The translations under genes and the position numbers were made by a program. The notes beneath the pieces were generated by a model. That model was not told the origin of the DNA, did not search any database, and worked only from the letters and a program-made list of their open reading frames with translations. A stretch of DNA of 40,974 nucleotides. Source: Verrucomicrobiales bacterium (GTDB taxonomy: Bacteria; Verrucomicrobiota; Verrucomicrobiia; Verrucomicrobiales; V1-33). The stretch spans positions 1 through 40,974 of the forward strand of contig JAGNEJ010000039.1 in NCBI GenBank assembly GCA_018003315.1. The letters are read 5' to 3'. This document shows, one piece after another, positions 33,541 to 40,974 of this stretch (position 1 is the stretch's first letter; each line of letters starts with the position of its first letter).

Positions 33541-35441
33541 TTTTTCTTCCTGCGGTGCTGTTTCTTTCGTTTGCCAGCGGATTCCGGCGGCTGTTTCGCC
33601 TTGACCACGCGGGCCGCGCCGCCTTTGGCAGGATCCGGGGATGGGCCATCCGGTTGCGCCGCGGGCGATCCACCGGAGTCCAGCGCGGCGAAGAGATCGG
33701 GCTGTGCCGCAGCGGCATCGGCCGGTGCGGATTCCTCCCTGGCAGCAACGCTTTCAAACATGTCGCCAACCCTGCGTCCGCGTCCGAAAGATTTGCGCGG
33801 CACCACCGATTTGGAAAAGGTTTCCCGCAAGATTGGGGCCTTGCCCACCGGTGGCCGCGGCGAATTGAGGGCCCGGGTGACAAAGGCAGGCAGGCTCGAC
33901 AATGGTTGAGGTTCGGCCTGCACGGGTGGTGCTGCGGCCTCCTCTGGAGGAGGAGGCGTTGCTTCATCGGGCGCTGACACCGCTGCGGTCGTCGCTTCTG
34001 CATTGCCAGCCTCCGTCGGTTGGTTGTCAGGATTCTGTGGGGGCAATGGTGCGGCCACCGGGCGTTCGGACGGCGTGGCCGTCTGCTCAACTTCTGCGGC
34101 TGGCGGCACCGGGCTGGGGGCTGGAGCCGGCGCAGGGGTTGTCGGCGGCGGTGCCAAGGCAGCCTCCAGAAGTGCCGTGACCGGAACCTTGCCAGTGGCT
34201 GCTTTGGCGGTTGCAGGTTGCGGGACCGGCGTCGCAGGATCCGGCAGGCCGGCTGCCGCTGCTTCCAGGAAAAGCGCCAGCGTGACATCCTCCGTTCCAT
34301 CACGCGGTTCGCACTGTTGGAATTGCTCCAGAGCGGCGGCGGCATTGCCGGAACGCAGCAGTCCCACGCCTTGGGCAAAGCGTTCCATTCGCTCCCGCTG
34401 CGCCGGGAGTTCATCCATTTCCACCGCCGGGCAAAGCTCCATCAGATCCATGACCTCCTCCTCGGTGCCGACGATCATGCTGTCGATGGGACGAGACAGG
34501 AAACCGACGCCTGCCAGTGACAGGGTTTTCGCGTCCGTCAACACGCCGGTCAGCCAGGCATCGTTGGCGTCGGCCAAGTGGCGGCTGCGTTCCAGCACGT
34601 CGCCTTCGGTTTGGTATTCTCCGTTGACCAGGCCGCTTGCCGCCAGACCCTGACAGACCCCGATCCCGAAACGCAGCCGCCCGCCCCCGTTCGGATTGCG
34701 CTGCCCGACAAACTCCCGCATCATCCCCAGGAGCAGCAGTGCGGCCTGGCAGCCCTCCCTGACATCATTTTTGCCTTCCAGCGGAACGCCGAAGCACGCC
34801 TGAATGGCCTGGGTGGCACCGGGAAGCAGCAGCGCCCCGCGGGCCAGCAGTCCGGAAACAGCCCGCTGCCGGAACTCCTCCGCCAGCTTGAGCACAGCGG
34901 CGGGACCGATCAATTTTCGCACTTCCTGTTCATTCAATATGCGCAGGGTAATCACGACCACCGGGCGATTTTCGCACTGCAGATCAGGCAGCGGGCGGCT
35001 CTGGCGCAGCTTCTGCATCTGCTCCGCTGAAATGCGTCCGGAAAAAATGACCGGCAACTGCGCAGCAAGGGACAGCCGTGAGCGCCCCACCGCCCAGCCG
35101 ACGAGCCCTCCCAGCATCAGCGCGATGCTGGACGGAAAGGGATCGAAGCCGATCTTGTGGAGCGCCACGGCAGCGGACCCGCTGAAGCACAGCGCAGTCC
35201 CCGCCGCCATCAGGGAAGCCGCCCGAAGCGTCCCGGACACCGCATAGCCAATCCAGGCTCCGGCCACTCCGAAAACGGCAGCGCTGAGGTGGAGCACCCA
35301 TTCCGCCGGATTCCAGGCGGTTGCAGACATCCAGGGCAGAGCGGCCGCCCAGGCTCCGGTGGGGGCAACCCAGCGCAGACTGTCACCGACAAGACCTGCC
35401 AGCAGGCCAACAAGCAATGCAAAGAGCCACGGATGACGCAT
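33537..35441 (-). CDS. Membrane-anchored pseudo-nucleotide-cyclase (degenerate class III cyclase) with Pro/Ala-rich tail
   Basis: 634 residues from the ATG at 35441. Three to four N-terminal helices (about 5-120) precede a domain at about 160-330 with the class III adenylate/guanylate cyclase outline: VVVITLRILNEQE, ATQAIQACFGVPLE, RLRFGIGVCQGLAASGLV, GDVLERSRHLAD. The catalytic residues are gone: the first metal Asp is R167, the second (in GDxxMAxFG) is Q211, and the N...R transition-state pair reads E and H. A short helical region like a TPR (SGNAAAALEQFQQCEP) follows, then a Pro/Ala/Glu-rich linker (about 430-530) and a very basic end (KRKKQHRRKKK). It is probably a sensor or scaffold. The gene starts 32 bases after the ClpX-like gene and overlaps recR by four bases. 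Confidence 0.78.
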   Translation of the reverse strand: MRHPWLFALLVGLLAGLVGDSLRWVAPTGAWAAALPWMSATAWNPAEWVLHLSAAVFGVAGAWIGYAVSGTLRAASLMAAGTALCFSGSAAVALHKIGFDPFPSSIALMLGGLVGWAVGRSRLSLAAQLPVIFSGRISAEQMQKLRQSRPLPDLQCENRPVVVITLRILNEQEVRKLIGPAAVLKLAEEFRQRAVSGLLARGALLLPGATQAIQACFGVPLEGKNDVREGCQAALLLLGMMREFVGQRNPNGGGRLRFGIGVCQGLAASGLVNGEYQTEGDVLERSRHLADANDAWLTGVLTDAKTLSLAGVGFLSRPIDSMIVGTEEEVMDLMELCPAVEMDELPAQRERMERFAQGVGLLRSGNAAAALEQFQQCEPRDGTEDVTLALFLEAAAAGLPDPATPVPQPATAKAATGKVPVTALLEAALAPPPTTPAPAPAPSPVPPAAEVEQTATPSERPVAAPLPPQNPDNQPTEAGNAEATTAAVSAPDEATPPPPEEAAAPPVQAEPQPLSSLPAFVTRALNSPRPPVGKAPILRETFSKSVVPRKSFGRGRRVGDMFESVAAREESAPADAAAAQPDLFAALDSGGSPAAQPDGPSPDPAKGGAARVVKAKQPPESAGKRKKQHRRKKK

Positions 35442-35473
35442 GAAAAAATTCGAATTTGGAGGGAGCAAAGTCC

Positions 35474-37087
35474 TCAGCCAGCTTCACCGCTTTTTCCATA
35501 GGATTCAACCACGCGCCTGCTGATGTAGCCATCGGGATTGCGGACCGCGTCGGCATCCAGAACGAATGCCGTCTGGCCGGTGTTGCGGCCAATCAATTTG
35601 AGGGCGAACTGATAATCTTTGAACCGCCGGTCCAGGAAGTCCCCCGGGGTGCCGCTTTCCCGTTCCCATTGGCGCTGCAGTTCCCGCAACCCTTCCTGCG
35701 TGAATTCAAGCGTGATGTCATGCGTCTGAAGAAACGTGCGGCAGAAGGCTTCTGCCGCCTGCAGCACCGCCGGCGATGTCTCCTTCCCCGCCTGTTCGCG
35801 CAGCCGCTGCAGCACCGATTCCTTCTGGAATATCAGCTCGGCATCCACCCGAAGTTCACCCACCGAGGTGCCGGGCAGTTCGAATTTGAAATCCCGCAGC
35901 ATGGACTCGCAGACCGTGAGCAGGCCGCGGGCGCCGGTTTTTTCCATGGCGGCCCTGGAGGCGATTTCCCGCAGCGCCTCCTCCGTGAAGGTGATGCGGA
36001 TGCCATAGGCATTGAACTCCTGCTCGTATTGCCGGAGGATGCTCCCTTCCGATGTCGTCAGGATGTCGTAAATGTCCGCTGCCGCCAGCGGCTCGCACAC
36101 CACCCGCACCGGCAGGCGTCCGATGAACTCCGCCTCAAAGCCGTACTCGATGAAGTCCGCAGTCACCGCATGGCGAAACCACGCATCCTCCGAAGGGATG
36201 CCGGGCGACTCCTCATTGAAGCCGATGCGGCCCTGGCGCAGCCGCTGGCCGACGATTTTTTCCAGTCCGGAGAAGGCTCCACTGACGATGAAAAGGATGT
36301 TCCGCGTGCTGATCTTGGCCGGGCGCTGGCGTCCCTGCTGGAGGTCAAAGAATGCCTGCATCTGGCTCTGGATGTCATGCTGGCCGCGCAGGTTGACTTC
36401 CGTTTCCTCCATGAGCTTGAGCAGCGCCGTCTGCACGCCGCGTCCGCTCACATCGCGCCCCATCATGTTGCCCCGTGTGGCCAGCTTGTCGATTTCATCG
36501 ATATAAACGATGCCATACTCCGCCAGCGCCACATCGCCGCCAGCCTTGTGCACCAGTTCCCGCACCAGGTCATCGACATCGCCACCAACGTAACCGGTTT
36601 CGCTGAACTTTGTGGCATCGGCCTTCACAAACGGCACGCCGATGAGATCGGCCACATGTTTGACCAGATAGGTTTTGCCGACGCCCGTGGGGCCGATGAT
36701 CAGCACGTTTTGCTTGGCAAACTCGATCGCACCGCCCCCGTCGCCCTCGCTGTCCTTGACCCGCTGTTCGCGCAGGAACCTAGCATGGTTGTAGTGGTCG
36801 CACACCGCGATGGCCAATGCCTTTTTCGCCTCATCCTGCCGGATCACATACCGGTCGAGGTGGGCTTTGATCTGGCGCGGCGTGAGGCCGAAGTCGAAGA
36901 CGTCCGGCTTTTCCGGCGGGGTCTGCACCTCGTCAACCGGTGCGGATGCGGCAGCCGTGCCGCCTGTAAATGGATTCATCATCTCCACCCGGGATCCACC
37001 GAGACTGGACCGGAAAAGATTCTGCAACCTCCTGGCCAATTCCTCAGGGCTCCGCGGCGGTTTCTGATCATCGTCGTCTTTGGACAT
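35474..37087 (-). CDS. ClpX-like AAA+ unfoldase lacking the N-terminal zinc domain
   Basis: 537 residues. The core is ClpX: Walker A GPTGVGKT (132-139), Walker B VYIDEID (194-200), pore-1 loop GYVG (165-168), [18 protein letters not shown], the ClpP-docking IGF tripeptide (288-290), arginine finger in EFIGRLPV (R324), sensor 2 GARG (385-388). The C4 zinc-binding domain of true ClpX is missing; the first 60 residues are charged and then Ala-rich. About 125 extra residues follow the ClpX C-terminal domain (from about 411). The retained IGF loop suggests it can still dock on a ClpP ring. It lies between the kinase and pseudo-cyclase genes. Annotation pipelines may call it clpX; it is better treated as a paralogue. 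Confidence 0.88.
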   Translation of the reverse strand: MSKDDDDQKPPRSPEELARRLQNLFRSSLGGSRVEMMNPFTGGTAAASAPVDEVQTPPEKPDVFDFGLTPRQIKAHLDRYVIRQDEAKKALAIAVCDHYNHARFLREQRVKDSEGDGGGAIEFAKQNVLIIGPTGVGKTYLVKHVADLIGVPFVKADATKFSETGYVGGDVDDLVRELVHKAGGDVALAEYGIVYIDEIDKLATRGNMMGRDVSGRGVQTALLKLMEETEVNLRGQHDIQSQMQAFFDLQQGRQRPAKISTRNILFIVSGAFSGLEKIVGQRLRQGRIGFNEESPGIPSEDAWFRHAVTADFIEYGFEAEFIGRLPVRVVCEPLAAADIYDILTTSEGSILRQYEQEFNAYGIRITFTEEALREIASRAAMEKTGARGLLTVCESMLRDFKFELPGTSVGELRVDAELIFQKESVLQRLREQAGKETSPAVLQAAEAFCRTFLQTHDITLEFTQEGLRELQRQWERESGTPGDFLDRRFKDYQFALKLIGRNTGQTAFVLDADAVRNPDGYISRRVVESYGKSGEAG

Positions 37088-37186
37088 GGTTATTGGGGAT
37101 TGGGGGGATTAAGCGGCCCAAGGCCGGGAAAAAACCGCCATCAGGTGGCGGACACTGGACCGCATTACGGCAAGAATTCCGGAAAA

Positions 37187-39553
37187 TCAAAATTCCACAT
37201 TCGGCTGCATCCGCTTCCAGCGGGCCTGGAAACCGCGCAGCTCCTTCGCCAGTTCATTGCCGCGCATTCCTGCATAAATGGTCTGCCCGGTTTTCAGTGC
37301 AAAGGCCACAACCTGTTCGCGACGGCGGTAGTATTCATCGGAGTCGGAAATTTTGTCTGCCAGCAGCGGGCGTTCCGCAATTTTAATCAGTGCCGGGGGA
37401 GGCATTTGCCCGTAGGGAATGACTGTCTCGCCAGCAGCACCGGCCACGCGCAGGGTGATGCCATCGCGGGTGGCAGCCACCACGGTTCCGACTTGGGGTG
37501 CCGCGCCCAGCCGTTCGATTTCCCCTTGGTAGCCGACGGCATCCCGGGAGACCTGCACCAGAAAGTCTTCCGCCTGCTGCCAGGTTAGGATTTCGTCCTG
37601 ACTCAACTGCTGCATTGCGGCGGACTGGAAGCGTTCCTTCTGCAGGCGCTGCACCGCCTGGTAAAATTTCATGCCTGCCGCCGCGGAGGCGGCCTCTGCA
37701 ACCGCAGCAGCCAGTTTTTTCGATTCCACCTTCTCCAGCTCGGCCTCGCGGGCGCTGGCCAGCTTTTGCGCGGCTTCCAGCTGGGCGTCCACTGCCTTGC
37801 CAAAGGCAGCCACCTCCGCCACCACGGCGTTTTTGACAGCGCCAGGCAGGTTCAGTCCCGCAGCGATGGCCGATGCCTTCTCCCGTGCCTGCTTTGCCGC
37901 TTCCGGGCTGACATTTTCCAATTGGAAGGAAGGCATGTCGGCCAGCAGTTTTAGATCGGCTGCCTGGGGCCGCACCAGTTCCTTATAGCTGTTGACCCAG
38001 GCGTGGGATGGTCCCGGCGTGGCGGATTCAAATGCCAGCAGCATGGCCCTGGCTCCGCGCCAGTCGCCCAACTGCCAGTTTTTCAGGCCCGCCGCCAGCA
38101 GGCCCATGGCCTTGAATGAATCCGTTGAAAACGCAGCCGCGGCACCCGCAGGCACCGGTCCGTCCTCGCCCAACACGCGGCTGACTTCGGCAAAAAATCC
38201 TGCCAGTTCACCCTCGCCGCTGGGAGGCATGCTGGCAAAAACGCTGCGCGCCTCGCTCTCCTTCGCCTGGAACAGCAGGCACAGTCCGTCGTTGAAGACC
38301 GCCCAGTTGGCCGTGGGCTGCGGAGAATTTTTCGCCAAGGTACCGAACTTTTCGCTGGCTTCGGGGAACCTTCCGCCGAGCAATGCATCGCGGGCCGCAG
38401 TGAACTGGGCGGAAACGGTCTTGTCGGATGTTGCCGATGGGTCCGTGTCGATCTGCAAAGCGGCGGCATCCTGCTGTTCCGGTCCGCGCACTGCCAGCCA
38501 GGTCCCGATCCCCGCGATCCCCACCAGCGCTGCGGCAATGCCCGCCTTGACCGGCCCGGAAAATCCGCCCGCCATCTGTCCGCGCCCGGAACCCGGCTTG
38601 GCCTTGCCTGGCAACTGCTGGGCATACTCCAGATCGGCAATCAGTTCGTCGTAGGATTCATAGCGGTTTTCCGGCTTGTTTTCCAGGCAACGCGCCAGAA
38701 TCGCCGCGGATTCACTGGAAATCAGCGAACGATCGCGATCGGAAAGTTTTACGGTCTGGGCTTTGATGACTTTCAGTTCCTCCAGGGAATTGGTGTCATT
38801 TTCGTAGGGCGGATGCCCCAGCACCGCATGGAAAAGGGACGCCCCCAGGCTGTAAATGTCGCTGCGGTGGTCCTCAACTCCGCCGTTAAGTTTTTCCGGC
38901 GGCACGTAGTAGGGAGTGGCCCAGATTTCGGTGTCGGTGTCCACATCCTTTTCAAACATGAGCGCCAGTCCGAAATCCACGATTTTCGCGGCCCCCTCTT
39001 CCGTAAAGAGGATGTTTCCCGGCTTTACATCCCGATGAATGAGGCCTGCCAGCAGCGCTGCCTTCAGTCCCCGGGCAGTGTCAATGGCGACCTCCAGCAT
39101 CCTGGCTTCTTCCACCCGCTGTTCCTTGCGAATCCAATCATCCAGGCTCCCACCGATCACCAGCTCCATGGCAATGTAAAAATAGCCCTGGTCTTTTCCG
39201 GAGCTGAACACCGTGACCACATTCGGGTGGCTCATGGCCGCAGTGATCCGGGCTTCCCGCTCGAACTGTGCCACGCGGTGTTCGTCACTCGAGCACTGCC
39301 GGTTCAGAATCTTCAGCGCCACTTCCCGCTTCAGCCCGGTATCCACCGCACGGAAAACCCGGCTCATCCCGCCGATTCCGATTTGTCCCTTGATCGCAAA
39401 CTGATCGAAGCTCGTCCGCACCCGAATGGAATCAGCACACTTTTCGCAGACAATCTTTGCATAGGGTTCGAAGGCCGTCACGTCGATGACCTGTCCGCAG
39501 TTCGGGCAGGCATTGAAGAGCCGGTTTTCGTCAGTCGGGTTGGTCGCATCCAT
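37187..39553 (-). CDS. Membrane Ser/Thr protein kinase with N-terminal zinc ribbon
   Basis: 788 residues. A zinc ribbon (C16, C19, C36, C39) precedes a Hanks-type kinase domain (about 50-310): glycine loop GQIGIGGMSRVF (57-68), ATP lysine in VALKIL (K81), catalytic loop HRDVKPGN (173-180), DFGLA (193-197), and activation segment ATPYYVPPEKL. A single helix follows (about 334-356), and about 430 residues face outward or the periplasm, helix-rich with Ala/Lys coiled-coil segments (about 600-660). All catalytic residues are present, so it should be active. It is first in the minus-strand cluster with the ClpX-like gene (99-base gap), pseudo-cyclase and recR, and is divergent from the GH128-like gene. 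Confidence 0.93.
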   Translation of the reverse strand: MDATNPTDENRLFNACPNCGQVIDVTAFEPYAKIVCEKCADSIRVRTSFDQFAIKGQIGIGGMSRVFRAVDTGLKREVALKILNRQCSSDEHRVAQFEREARITAAMSHPNVVTVFSSGKDQGYFYIAMELVIGGSLDDWIRKEQRVEEARMLEVAIDTARGLKAALLAGLIHRDVKPGNILFTEEGAAKIVDFGLALMFEKDVDTDTEIWATPYYVPPEKLNGGVEDHRSDIYSLGASLFHAVLGHPPYENDTNSLEELKVIKAQTVKLSDRDRSLISSESAAILARCLENKPENRYESYDELIADLEYAQQLPGKAKPGSGRGQMAGGFSGPVKAGIAAALVGIAGIGTWLAVRGPEQQDAAALQIDTDPSATSDKTVSAQFTAARDALLGGRFPEASEKFGTLAKNSPQPTANWAVFNDGLCLLFQAKESEARSVFASMPPSGEGELAGFFAEVSRVLGEDGPVPAGAAAAFSTDSFKAMGLLAAGLKNWQLGDWRGARAMLLAFESATPGPSHAWVNSYKELVRPQAADLKLLADMPSFQLENVSPEAAKQAREKASAIAAGLNLPGAVKNAVVAEVAAFGKAVDAQLEAAQKLASAREAELEKVESKKLAAAVAEAASAAAGMKFYQAVQRLQKERFQSAAMQQLSQDEILTWQQAEDFLVQVSRDAVGYQGEIERLGAAPQVGTVVAATRDGITLRVAGAAGETVIPYGQMPPPALIKIAERPLLADKISDSDEYYRRREQVVAFALKTGQTIYAGMRGNELAKELRGFQARWKRMQPNVEF

Positions 39554-39601
39554 GGCACGTTTTCAACGACCGTATCACCGCTTCCCAAATCAGCAACCAC
39601 C

Positions 39602-39643
39602 CGCCTGCGCCTTCCCTCCCCGTCGCTGGCGGGGCGGCAGGCG
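39602..39643. promoter_or_regulatory. Two-tier inverted repeat in the kinase / glycoside hydrolase divergent gap
   Basis: CGCCTGC (39602-39608) pairs with GCAGGCG (39637-39643), enclosing CCCCG (39618-39622) and CGGGG (39630-39634) around a seven-base loop. It sits about 50 bases from either start codon. It could be an operator shared by both genes or an mRNA 5' structure. Confidence 0.4.
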
Positions 39644-39692
39644 TGCCATCTTGCGCTTTGCTTCCAGGTGCGGCTGCGGTATAAGCGCTGTT

Positions 39693-40974
39693 GTGCTCCC
39701 CGGGTTCAAATCCTTCCCCTCCTTCCTGCATTCGGTGCGTTTCTGGCTGTGGTGGACGCTGCCAGCGCTCCTGTTGACGCCATCACCGACCGGTGCCCAA
39801 ACGCTGGCCATTGCCAATGACATCCAAACCATGTCGTCGCTTTCCGCCACGGCGGCCACGGTCTCCGGCAGGGCGGAATTGCGGCTCACCGGCAGCGGCG
39901 ACGTTCTGCCGGGCAGCACGGTGAACCTGACATCTCCGGACTCCTGGCTGATTTTCACAAGGATCGCCCCGTCCGCGGTGATCTCCACTTTTTTAAGCCG
40001 CGTGCTGGTCAGCAGTGTTCCCGCAGTCGCCGACGCAAATGTCCGCGTAGTGCAGTATGGAATGGGCGCGGTGGTGATTCCCCAGGCGCCGGATTTCCAG
40101 CCGCTGGAAGCATTTGATGGGCGCTACTTTCGCGGCACTTCCTGGAAATTGAATGCCCACGCGCACTATGACACCGCCGCGCTGGGGGCCGCCGCGGGGC
40201 GCATCAGTTCGTTCAAATTGAAGCGAGGCTACCTGGCGACGTTTGCGGCGTCAGACAACGGCGCGAGCAGCAGCCGGTGCTATGTGGCTCAGGACGGCGA
40301 CATCGAACTCACCCGGCTGCCCGCATCCCTGGACAACAGGGTGCGTTATGTCAGGGTTTTCCCCTGGCGGTGGGTCAGCAAGAAGGGAATCGCCGGAAAC
40401 ATCGCCAGCGCGGTGCACGCCCACTGGTGGTACAACTGGAACCTGGATCAAAATTCCACGTCCGACCGCGAGTATGTCGCGATTCGCCAGTCGCGCTACT
40501 GGCCGGGCTTGGACCAGAACTGGAAGGCGCGGGGCGTCAATCATGTCCTGGGCTACAACGAACCTGACAATTCCGTGGAAGCCAACCTTTCCGTGGGCGA
40601 TGCCATCTCCTCCTGGCCGGATGTGCTCTGGCCGGGGCTGCGCGCGGGATCTCCCGCGCCAACCGACGGCGGGCTGAACTGGCTCTACAGCTTTGTGGAC
40701 CAGGCGGACGCAGACGGGCTGCGCGTGGATTACATCGCGGTCCACTACTACCGCAGTTACTGGAACAACAACGATCCGGGGGCGATCGCGAACCAGTTTT
40801 ACAATTTTCTCAAGGGCATCTACGACCGCACCCGGCGACCCATCTGGATCACCGAATGGAACAACGGCGCCAACTGGACGGGGGATCCGGATCCCACGGA
40901 ATCTCAGCAGGCGGATGCGGTGGAGGCCATCATCACCATGCTGGACAACACACCGTTCGTGGAACGCCATGCCC
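39693..40974 (+). CDS. Secreted GH128/Asl1-like glycoside hydrolase, N-terminal part
   Basis: The frame is open from the GTG at 39693 (or TTG at 39651) to the end of the window, 427 residues and incomplete. The GTG start gives a signal peptide (RFWLWWTLPALLLTPSPTGA). About 130 residues of beta-rich sequence precede a catalytic domain with GYNEPDN (E290) and WITEWNNG (E388), the two acidic sites of the glycosyl-hydrolase catalytic core family (Asl1-like, GH128), with YIAVHYYRSYW between them. GH128 enzymes are beta-1,3-glucanases, so an extracellular glucan substrate is likely. It is divergent from the kinase gene. The ending and any carbohydrate-binding modules lie beyond the window. Confidence 0.85.
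   Translation, partial: MLPGFKSFPSFLHSVRFWLWWTLPALLLTPSPTGAQTLAIANDIQTMSSLSATAATVSGRAELRLTGSGDVLPGSTVNLTSPDSWLIFTRIAPSAVISTFLSRVLVSSVPAVADANVRVVQYGMGAVVIPQAPDFQPLEAFDGRYFRGTSWKLNAHAHYDTAALGAAAGRISSFKLKRGYLATFAASDNGASSSRCYVAQDGDIELTRLPASLDNRVRYVRVFPWRWVSKKGIAGNIASAVHAHWWYNWNLDQNSTSDREYVAIRQSRYWPGLDQNWKARGVNHVLGYNEPDNSVEANLSVGDAISSWPDVLWPGLRAGSPAPTDGGLNWLYSFVDQADADGLRVDYIAVHYYRSYWNNNDPGAIANQFYNFLKGIYDRTRRPIWITEWNNGANWTGDPDPTESQQADAVEAIITMLDNTPFVERHA

Noticed and set aside
35456-37588. A 710-codon open frame on the plus strand.
   Set aside because: It lies opposite the ClpX-like and kinase genes, whose motifs are unmistakable; the plus-strand translation has none.
39700-39716. GGTTCAAATCC resembles a tRNA T-loop.
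   Set aside because: The flanks do not form the five-pair T stem, no acceptor or anticodon arms are found, and the bases encode the start of the GH128-like protein.

Overview
The window is GC-rich, gene-dense bacterial chromosome on both strands, with no rRNA, recognisable tRNA, insertion sequence or CRISPR array. Several traits suggest Verrucomicrobiota: a Tat-exported DUF1501 protein; large secreted proteins whose last residues match a tail common in that phylum (one ends FFRVR, another YLRLR plus five residues); a MvdC/MvdD-family ATP-grasp enzyme; an OpgG-like protein; and start codons mostly lacking a Shine-Dalgarno sequence. This assignment is inference from gene content.

Layout. 1-8054 (+ strand): 3' part of an oligopeptide-type ABC binding protein, class II fumarase, a small RaiA/HPF-like protein, a TerC/Alx membrane protein, a NhaR-like LysR regulator, an LTxxQ-repeat membrane-anchored protein, glutamate racemase and a zinc-ribbon membrane protein. 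8277-9698 (-): Mpl-type murein tripeptide ligase. With MurI it represents peptidoglycan synthesis and recycling.

9768-11054 (+) is the most exciting part. A good -35 element, a short palindrome, a 30-codon ORF with a Thr/Glu-patterned C-terminus and a strong intrinsic terminator are followed by an ATP-grasp enzyme of the graspetide (omega-ester peptide) synthetase family. I read it as a minimal, possibly undescribed graspetide locus with an unusually short precursor. Its 3' end overlaps, tail to tail, a very large secreted PQQ-type sugar dehydrogenase / di-haem cytochrome c / PA14 fusion (11021-14587, -).

14704-25317: tryptophan synthase beta, OpgG, the pyruvate dehydrogenase E1 alpha/beta pair coupled to a DUF6580-like membrane protein (-), a stand-alone cyclic-nucleotide-binding-fold protein, a caspase-fold-like secreted protein, an FtsX-type permease without its ATPase, and a glutaredoxin-like protein. 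25330-31771: a secreted beta-helix protein, an unassigned secreted TIM-barrel-like hydrolase, and an orphan DUF1501 protein.

31854-40974: gamma-carbonic anhydrase, HU with a clear promoter and terminator, then a four-gene minus-strand cluster that reads as a signalling operon: zinc-ribbon Ser/Thr kinase, ClpX-like AAA+ unfoldase without the ClpX zinc domain, membrane-anchored pseudo-nucleotide-cyclase, and recR translationally coupled to the pseudo-cyclase. Divergent from the kinase, the window ends inside a secreted GH128/Asl1-like glycoside hydrolase.
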